Assembly: GCA_045807325.1 (NCBI GenBank)
Contig: JBJMHP010000026.1
Span: 1-12,643 of the forward strand
DNA from: CALGFH01 sp045807325
GTDB lineage: Bacteria > Actinomycetota > CALGFH01
Length of the DNA stretch: 12,643 nt
Reading direction: 5' to 3'
A program made the position numbers and the translations under genes. This document shows positions 8,243 through 12,643 of the stretch, piece after piece. Below the pieces are notes generated by a model. That model was given only the letters and a program-made list of their open reading frames with translations, ran no database searches and was not told where the DNA came from. The stretch's first letter is position 1. Every line of letters begins with the position of its first letter.

Positions 8243-8572
8243 ATGAGCGATGGCACGACCCGCGTCGAGGACGAGGACATCGTCACCAGCTGGCGGGAGG
8301 ATGCCAAGGGCGCCGGCTCGGCGCCGACGGCCACCGTGGCCGACCCGCAGGACGCCGACGGCACCGACGGTGACGGCACCGACGGGGCCGACGGCGACAG
8401 CGGCGGCGGCGGAGACGCCGACGGCACCGACAGCGGCGAGGGCGGCGGCGGCGACACCACCGACGGCACCGACGGCGGCGAGGGCGGCGGCTTCGGCGGC
8501 GACGGCACCGACACCACCGACAGTGGCAGCGGCGGCATGGGCGGCGATGGCACCGACACCACCGACCGCTAG
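8243..8572 (+). CDS. Asp/Gly/Thr-rich repeat protein, candidate substrate peptide
   Basis: 109 residues starting after a near-ideal AGGAGG. Residues 1-38 are mixed, with VEDEDIVTSWREDAKGAGS (8-26) holding the only tryptophan and the only lysine, like a recognition leader. From 39 to the end it is almost only D, G, T, S, E and A. DGTD occurs six times (39, 44, 60, 74, 87, 102), and GDGTDTTD occurs twice at the C-terminus (86-93, 101-108), each followed or preceded by a GG-rich spacer. There is no cysteine, signal peptide or membrane segment. I do not recognise a family. Its place between a peptide ligase and a peptidyl oxygenase suggests a precursor that is modified on Asp/Thr or at its C-terminus. 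The DxDG-like pattern could instead bind calcium, or it may be a disordered acidic tail. It overlaps the oxygenase gene by 26 nt. Confidence 0.75.
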   Translation: MSDGTTRVEDEDIVTSWREDAKGAGSAPTATVADPQDADGTDGDGTDGADGDSGGGGDADGTDSGEGGGGDTTDGTDGGEGGGFGGDGTDTTDSGSGGMGGDGTDTTDR

Positions 8573-9773
8573 CATCCCCGCGATCGAGCGTTGCGCCGGC
8601 GACCCGGCGGCCTTCGTCCGCGACCACTGGGCCAGGGCCCCGCTGCTGCGGCGCGGGGCCGGGCCCGGCGGGTTCGACGACCTGCTGTCGCTGGACGACG
8701 TCGACCGGATCCTGTCCACCACCGCACCCCGGTTCCCGTACTTCCGGATGGTCAAGGACGGCAAGCCGCTGCCGCCCTCGGCCTACACCAAGTCGGGCCG
8801 GATCGGCTCGGTGCCGCTGTCCGACCTGGCCGACCCGGGCCGGATCTTTGACCAGTTCCACGGCGGGGCCACCATCGTGCTCCAGGGGCTGCAGCGCTTC
8901 TGGGCGCCGCTGACCGCCTTCTCCCGCGACCTGGAGCTGTTCCTGACCCATCCGGTCCAGGTCAACGCCTACCTGACCCCGCCGGCCTCGCGCGGGCTCG
9001 GCGTCCACCACGACACCCACGACGTGTTCGTCCTCCAGGTCCACGGCCGCAAGCTGTGGCAGGTGTGGGACGCAGCCGTGCCGTTCCCCCTCGGCCACCA
9101 GACCAAGCTGCCGCCGGGCGCCGAGGCGCCCACCGAGCCGCCCCTGGTCGAGGCCGAGCTGGCCCCGGGTGACTGCCTGTACGTGCCCCGCGGCTTCCGC
9201 CACGCCGCCCGGACCGCCGAGGACGCCTCGCTGCACCTGACCGTGGGCATGCTGGCCTACAACTGGAACGACCTGCTGCGCGAGGTGCTGGACCTGGCCG
9301 CCGAGGAGACCTGGTTCCGCGAGGGACTGCCGGTCGGGTTCGCCGAGGACCCGGCGGCCCTGGAGGCCAGCCTGGCCGAGCGGGTGGCCGAGCTGCGCCG
9401 CTTCCTCGACAAGGTCGACCTGACCCGGGTCGCCGCCCGGGCGGTCAACCGCTTCTGGGCCAACCGGCCACCGTCGCTCCGGGGGCAGCTACGCCAGCTC
9501 CTCAGCCTGGAGGAGCTGGACGACACCACCGTCCTGGCCCGCCGCCCCGGGGCCGTCGCCCGGCTGCGGGCGGCCGGCGACCGGCTGGAGCTGCTGCTGG
9601 GGGACCGCACCCTGACCATGCCGGCCAGCCTGGAGCCGGCCCTGCACCAGGTCCTGGACGCCGACCGCCTCACCCCGGCCGACCTGGCCGGCCACCTGGA
9701 CGGGCCGAGCCGGCTGGTGCTGGCCCGCCGGCTGGTCCGCGAAGGGCTGCTGCAGCCGACCGCCGTTGGCTGA
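8547..9773 (+). CDS. JmjC/cupin Fe(II)/2-oxoglutarate oxygenase, ribosomal-oxygenase (ROX) type
   Basis: 408 residues from the ATG at 8547. The family (bacterial YcfD, human NO66/MINA) hydroxylates protein side chains, for example in ribosomal proteins. The start ERCAGDPAAFVRDHWARAPL (14-33) and the YTKSGRIGSVPLSDL region match the family. Iron ligands are H154 and D156 in GVHHDTHDVFVLQVHGRKLW and H219 in YVPRGFRHAA, so it should be active. After the double-stranded beta-helix come a helical dimerisation part (about 250-320) and a winged-helix C-terminal domain, as in ROX proteins. The frame stays open upstream to about 8250, but that part is only the shifted reading of the acidic repeat gene. 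The 26-nt overlap with that gene and 8-nt overlap with the next imply translational coupling. Its target may be the adjacent peptide or a ribosomal protein. Confidence 0.9.
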   Translation: MAPTPPTASIPAIERCAGDPAAFVRDHWARAPLLRRGAGPGGFDDLLSLDDVDRILSTTAPRFPYFRMVKDGKPLPPSAYTKSGRIGSVPLSDLADPGRIFDQFHGGATIVLQGLQRFWAPLTAFSRDLELFLTHPVQVNAYLTPPASRGLGVHHDTHDVFVLQVHGRKLWQVWDAAVPFPLGHQTKLPPGAEAPTEPPLVEAELAPGDCLYVPRGFRHAARTAEDASLHLTVGMLAYNWNDLLREVLDLAAEETWFREGLPVGFAEDPAALEASLAERVAELRRFLDKVDLTRVAARAVNRFWANRPPSLRGQLRQLLSLEELDDTTVLARRPGAVARLRAAGDRLELLLGDRTLTMPASLEPALHQVLDADRLTPADLAGHLDGPSRLVLARRLVREGLLQPTAVG

Positions 9774-10725
9774 GGCGCTCCCCTGCGCGACCCTGTCGCG
9801 GGCCCTGGAGGAGCCGCTGTACGGCACCGCCTCCGTGGTCCGGGGCTGGGTGCTGCTCGAGCAGCCGGGGCCGTGGGGCGTGGACGCGGTCACCGAGAGC
9901 CGCCTGGACCGCGACCTGGCCCGGGCCCTGCAGCGGGCGGCCGCCGCCGCCCACCTGCGGCTGCTGCTGATCCGCCGGCCGGGCCGCCCGGGGGGTCCGG
10001 GGGACCGCCGGGGGGGTCCCCCGGCGGATCGGGAGGCGAGCCGGTCGTCGGCGTGCTTCGTGGCCCACACCAGCCGGCAGGGCCGCTGGCTGGAGCGGCG
10101 GCGCCTGCACGACCCGGCCGAGCTGCTGGAGCTGGACATGGCCAGGGTGGTGGCCGGCGAGCGGCCCCGCTTCGGCGAGGAGGCCACCGAGCCCGTCTAC
10201 CTGGCCTGCACCAACGGCCGCCACGACCGCTGCTGCGCCACCTACGGGCGGCCGCTGGCCCTGGCCCTGCAGGCCAGCCACGGGGAGCTGGTCTGGGAGA
10301 GCTCCCACGTGGGCGGCGACCGGTTCGCCGGCAACCTGGTCTGCCTGCCCGACGGCCACTACTTCGGCCGGGTCGGGCCGGCCGACGCCGAGCGGGTGGT
10401 CGGCCTGCACCGCAAGGGCACCATCGACCTCGACCACTGGCGGGGCTGCTGCATCGACCCCCCGGTCGTCCAGGCCGCCGAGTGGTTCGCGCGCCACCGC
10501 ACCGGCCTGGCCAACTTCGACGACCTGGTCCTGGACGGCCGCGGCCGCCTCGAGGGCGGCGTGGACGCGGTCCGGTTCCGGCTGCCCGACGGCGCCCGGC
10601 TGCGGGTGGTGCTGCGGGCCACCCGGGACGCCGACCCCCGGCCGCTGACCTGCCACAGCACCCACCCGGAGTCGCCGCTGGTCTTCAGCCTGCTCGAGCT
10701 GGCCGCCGACCCCGGCCAGGGCTAG
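9766..10725 (+). CDS. Sucrase/ferredoxin-like family protein (thioredoxin-like [2Fe-2S])
   Basis: 319 residues with a TTG start at 9766 that overlaps the oxygenase stop by 8 nt. The family binds a [2Fe-2S] cluster in a thioredoxin-like fold; despite the name it is not a sucrase. Visible are CTNGRHDRCCATYGRPLA (148-165; C148, C156, C157), the HVGGDRFAGNLVCLPDGHYF block (181-200) with H181 and C193, and a C-terminal extension with LTCHSTHPESP. Residues about 71-95 (RPGRPGGPGDRRGGPPADRE) are low-complexity and come from a palindromic GC insert. As the last gene of the tightly coupled group it could supply electrons, for example to keep the oxygenase iron reduced; that is inference. The upstream TTG is chosen because the frame is coding-like at once and the overlap suits coupling. 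Confidence 0.9.
   Translation: MAEALPCATLSRALEEPLYGTASVVRGWVLLEQPGPWGVDAVTESRLDRDLARALQRAAAAAHLRLLLIRRPGRPGGPGDRRGGPPADREASRSSACFVAHTSRQGRWLERRRLHDPAELLELDMARVVAGERPRFGEEATEPVYLACTNGRHDRCCATYGRPLALALQASHGELVWESSHVGGDRFAGNLVCLPDGHYFGRVGPADAERVVGLHRKGTIDLDHWRGCCIDPPVVQAAEWFARHRTGLANFDDLVLDGRGRLEGGVDAVRFRLPDGARLRVVLRATRDADPRPLTCHSTHPESPLVFSLLELAADPGQG
9969..10030 (+). repeat. Hyper-GC nested palindrome inside the sucrase/ferredoxin-like gene
   Basis: The outer arms GATCCGCCGG (9969-9978) and CCGGCGGATC (10021-10030) are exact inverted repeats. Inside, CCGCCGGGGG (10005-10014) and CCCCCGGCGG (10018-10027) form a perfect 10-bp stem with a 3-nt loop, and GGTCC/GGACC forms another small hairpin. 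The stretch keeps the reading frame but codes for a low-complexity R/G/P segment that does not look like the family's conserved sequence. It resembles a small palindromic (REP- or MITE-like) insertion. Confidence 0.65.
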
Positions 10726-10736
10726 GGAAGAGACAG

Positions 10737-10787
10737 CCCGGGCCCGAGCTGACATGCGGCGGCGATGGCGGCCAGCTCGGGCTCGGG
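10737..10787 (+). terminator. Candidate terminator stem-loop after the peptide-modification gene group
   Basis: CCCGGGCCCGAGCT (10737-10750) and AGCTCGGGCTCGGG (10774-10787) can pair over all 14 positions with one G-U pair and a 23-nt loop, starting 12 nt after the stop codon at 10725. There is no U-tract, which is usual for high-GC Actinobacteria. The rest of 10726-10922 shows no plus-strand gene. Confidence 0.4.
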
Positions 10788-10843
10788 CGGGTAGTCGCCG
10801 TCGCGCTCGACGCCGCCGGCCACGCAGAGCCTGGGACGAGTTG

Positions 10844-10857
10844 TTACCGGCCGGTAA
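10844..10857. promoter_or_regulatory. Perfect 14-bp palindrome, possible TetR-type operator
   Basis: TTACCGGCCGGTAA is fully self-complementary and lies 65 nt upstream of the crotonase ATG, where a promoter would be expected. TetR-family repressors of fatty-acid and acyl-CoA genes often bind short palindromes of this kind. No regulator gene is in the window, so the binding protein is unknown. Confidence 0.45.
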
Positions 10858-10922
10858 GCCGCCGTTCACGGGGCCGGGCTGCCACCATGGCGCCGGCCCG
10901 CCGAACGACCCGAGGAGCACCG

Positions 10923-11717
10923 ATGCCCGACCGCTACGCCGCCTACCCGAGCCTGGAGCTGGAACGGCCCGCCGAGGGGGTCCTGCGGGTGGTGATGTCC
11001 GCCCCGGGACGCCTGAACGCGGCCGGCCACCAGATGCACCGCGACCTGGCCGGCATCTGGGCCGAGATCGACCGCGACCCCGAGGTGCGGGCGGTCGTGG
11101 TCCGCGGGGCCGGGGACGCCTTCTCGGCCGGCGGCGACATCGACCTGGTCGCCGACATGGCCGACGACTTCGAGGTCCGGGTCCGCGTCCTGCGCGAGGC
11201 CCGCGACCTGGTCTACAACCTGCTCAACTGCTCCAAGCCGGTGGTGTCGGCCATGGCCGGCCCGGCGGTCGGGGCCGGGCTGGTCGTCGGGCTGCTCGCC
11301 GACGTGTCGATCGCGGCCCGCTCGGCCCGGATCATCGACGGCCACACCCGCCTGGGGCTGGCCGCCGGCGACCACGCCGCCATCGTCTGGCCGCTGCTGT
11401 GCGGGCTCGCCAAGGCCAAGTACTACCTGCTGCTCTGCGATCCCGTGAGCGGCGAAGAGGCCGAGCGCATCGGCCTCGTGTCGCTGGCGGTGGACGGCGA
11501 GCAACTGCTGCCCAAAGCCTACGACATTGCGGACCGGCTGGCGCAGGGCAGCCAGACGGCGATCCGCTGGACCAAGTATTCGCTGAACAACTGGCTGCGG
11601 CAGGCCGGGCCGGCCTTCGACACCTCGCTGGCGCTCGAGTTCATGGGCTTCGCCGGCCCCGACGTGCAGGAAGGCATCGCATCGCTGCGCGAGCGCCGCC
11701 CACCCAAATTCCGCTGA
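10923..11717 (+). CDS. Enoyl-CoA hydratase/isomerase (crotonase) family protein, sequence chimeric near 11,430
   Basis: 264 residues, start ATG 10923 behind GAGGAG (10912-10917). The crotonase fold binds acyl-CoA and stabilises an enolate through two backbone NH groups. These are at AFSAGGDIDLV (66-76; SAGGD) and MAGPAVGAGLVVGLLADVS (111-129). The C-terminal part WTKYSLNNWLRQAGPAFDTSL and FMGFAGPDVQEGIASLRER is typical of beta-oxidation-type members. At the positions of the two catalytic glutamates of classical hydratase I see valine (V121 region) and a GHTR stretch (140-143), so plain hydration is doubtful. Residues 1-172 have only two codons ending in A/T; from D173 (GAT) on they become frequent and match the following Burkholderiales genes. 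The protein is continuous, but it is probably two half-genes from different organisms joined at AKAKYYLLLC. Confidence 0.85.
   Translation: MPDRYAAYPSLELERPAEGVLRVVMSAPGRLNAAGHQMHRDLAGIWAEIDRDPEVRAVVVRGAGDAFSAGGDIDLVADMADDFEVRVRVLREARDLVYNLLNCSKPVVSAMAGPAVGAGLVVGLLADVSIAARSARIIDGHTRLGLAAGDHAAIVWPLLCGLAKAKYYLLLCDPVSGEEAERIGLVSLAVDGEQLLPKAYDIADRLAQGSQTAIRWTKYSLNNWLRQAGPAFDTSLALEFMGFAGPDVQEGIASLRERRPPKFR
11405..11460. other. Probable chimeric junction, actinobacterial to Burkholderiales DNA
   Basis: Upstream the codons are almost purely G/C-ending with GCC as the main alanine codon. From the GAT at 11439-11441 on, GAA, CAA, AAA, ATT, TAT and GCA appear and GCG becomes common. The genes after it (PCu(A)C, PhaM) are betaproteobacterial in kind. 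The join lies in a stretch coding for a conserved crotonase segment, where short identical sequence between two genomes could mislead an assembler. Confidence 0.75.
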
Positions 11718-11727
11718 AGGATCCGCC

Positions 11728-12180
11728 ATGAAGAAGATCGTTGCTTCCCTGCTGCTCGCCGGCGCCGCGCTGTCCGCGCAGGCGGCCAATGCACCCGTCA
11801 CGGTACAAGGCGCCTGGGCGCGGCCCATCGTGCCGGGCCAGCAGTCCAGCGGCGCCTACATGACGCTGCTCGCCTCCGAGCCGCTCACGCTGCTGGGGGG
11901 CGAGTCGCCCGCCGCCGGGATCATCGAGATCCACCAGATGAAGATGGAGGGCGACATCATGAAGATGCGGGCGGCGGAGAACCTGCCCCTGGTGCCTGGC
12001 AAGCCGTTGCAGCTCGCGCCCGGCGGCTACCACTTCATGCTGATGGACCTGCAGGACCCGTTCAAGGCCGGCACGCAGATCCCGTTCACGCTGCGCTTTC
12101 GCGACGCCAAGGGCAAGGTCAGCACGCTGCAGCTGCGCCTGCCGGTGCAGATGATCCCGCCGCGCGAGGCCCGACACTAG
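11728..12180 (+). CDS. Periplasmic copper chaperone PCu(A)C
   Basis: 150 residues. A clear signal peptide (MKKIVASLLLAGAALSAQA, cleavage probably near residues 19-22) sends it to the periplasm, which fits a Gram-negative and not an actinobacterial host. The family binds Cu(I) and helps build the CuA site of cytochrome oxidase. The ligand pattern H-x10-M-x21-H-x-M is fully present: H69, M80, H102 and M104. The GAWARPIVPGQQSSGAYMTL segment (28-47) is also standard. The start ATG at 11728 is preceded by GAAGGAT (11716-11722), which overlaps the stop of the crotonase gene; the genes are 10 nt apart and likely co-transcribed in the organism this part comes from. Confidence 0.95.
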   Translation: MKKIVASLLLAGAALSAQAANAPVTVQGAWARPIVPGQQSSGAYMTLLASEPLTLLGGESPAAGIIEIHQMKMEGDIMKMRAAENLPLVPGKPLQLAPGGYHFMLMDLQDPFKAGTQIPFTLRFRDAKGKVSTLQLRLPVQMIPPREARH

Positions 12181-12259
12181 CGACGCTCGTCACTAGTCGC
12201 CGCGCAGGCGCGCCTTCGGGTAAGCTGCCAGCACGACAACGGACTAGGGGAACGCAGCC

Positions 12260-12643
12260 ATGAGCGACAACGGCAACTTCGGGTTCGCGAAACTCGTCCC
12301 CGGATTCGATTTCCTGCAGAACCTGGCGAAGGGGGCTTCGCAAAGCATTCCGCAGATGCCCCACCTGTCCAACTGGGTGGCGCCGACCCTCAACGTCGAG
12401 GAACTGGAAAAGCGCATCGCCGAACTCAAGGCCGTGCAGTTCTGGCTCGAGCAGAACGGGCGGGCGCTGTCCGCGACCATCCAGGCGCTCGAAGTGCAGA
12501 AGATGACGCTGGCCACGCTGGAAGGCATGAACTTCAGCATGGGCGAGCTGGCCAATTCGCTGCAGCTCAAGACCACCGAAGCGATGGAGAGCGGCGCCCG
12601 CAGGATGGGCGAGGCAGCCGAAGCGGCAGCCAGCGCCGTCAGC
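12260..12643 (+). CDS. phaM: PhaM-family polyhydroxyalkanoate granule regulatory protein (cut by window edge)
   Basis: 128 residues are visible; the C-terminus lies beyond the window. PhaM activates PHA synthase PhaC and ties PHA granules to the nucleoid in Cupriavidus and relatives. The visible part matches the conserved N-terminal region: PGFDFLQNLAKG (14-25), APTLNVEELEKRIAELKAVQ (41-60), FWLEQNGRALSATIQALEVQ (61-80), then MTLATLEGMN. The family's basic, Lys/Ala/Pro-rich DNA-binding tail is expected downstream but not seen. Start ATG 12260 has AGGGG 9 nt before it. The 79 nt before the gene show no sure promoter. It supports a Burkholderiales origin of the window end. Confidence 0.85.
   Translation, partial: MSDNGNFGFAKLVPGFDFLQNLAKGASQSIPQMPHLSNWVAPTLNVEELEKRIAELKAVQFWLEQNGRALSATIQALEVQKMTLATLEGMNFSMGELANSLQLKTTEAMESGARRMGEAAEAAASAVS

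Noticed and set aside
8341..8567. DNA-level repeats as a CRISPR array or minisatellite
   Set aside because: The repeats are irregular, codon-phased and keep one frame open; there are no constant repeat/spacer units.
10722..10829. Minus-strand coding-like stretch with VAGGVERDGDYPPEPELAAI ending at a stop beside the sucrase/ferredoxin-like gene
   Set aside because: It looks protein-like and could be the tail of a deleted gene, but it is under 40 codons, has no start or ribosome binding site, and matches no family I can name.

Overview
The window is very GC-rich (third codon positions almost always G or C) and reads as a chromosomal segment of a high-GC actinobacterium, probably an uncultured soil-type lineage. 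The EttA, truncated haemoglobin, DUF3224 and sucrase/ferredoxin-like proteins are all of the actinobacterial kind. The last ~1.2 kb (from about 11,430 on) has different codon use and carries a PCu(A)C copper chaperone and a PhaM-type polyhydroxyalkanoate granule protein, which is a Burkholderiales (Betaproteobacteria) arrangement. The change falls inside one crotonase gene, so the window is most simply a chimera of two organisms joined at a conserved stretch.

Layout. 1-3942, minus strand: partial PPK2-type polyphosphate kinase, a thiamine-diphosphate enzyme of the acetolactate synthase type, and the ribosome-binding ABC-F factor EttA, which heads the group. 3993-5354, plus strand: an M20 metallopeptidase divergent from ettA. 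5350-6002: a decayed APH-fold phosphotransferase remnant with an internal deletion and frameshifts, then a short tandem repeat. 6003-6601: a DUF3224 gene that seems to have lost its middle, overlapping tail-to-tail with a group II truncated haemoglobin.

6714-10725, plus strand, is the most interesting part: a PGM1-like ATP-grasp peptide ligase, a 109-residue Asp/Gly/Thr-rich repeat protein with its own promoter and a strong ribosome binding site, a JmjC/cupin Fe(II)/2-oxoglutarate oxygenase overlapping it by 26 nt, and a thioredoxin-like [2Fe-2S] (sucrase/ferredoxin-like) protein overlapping the oxygenase by 8 nt. A peptide ligase, a low-complexity peptide substrate candidate, a peptidyl hydroxylase and a redox protein in one transcription direction fit a ribosomally made, post-translationally modified peptide system. 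This is an inference from gene content; no product is known to me for such a cluster.

10726-10922 holds a candidate terminator stem-loop and a perfect 14-bp palindrome upstream of the crotonase gene. From 10923 the crotonase begins in actinobacterial style and ends in betaproteobacterial style, followed 10 nt later by the copper chaperone and then phaM, cut by the window end.
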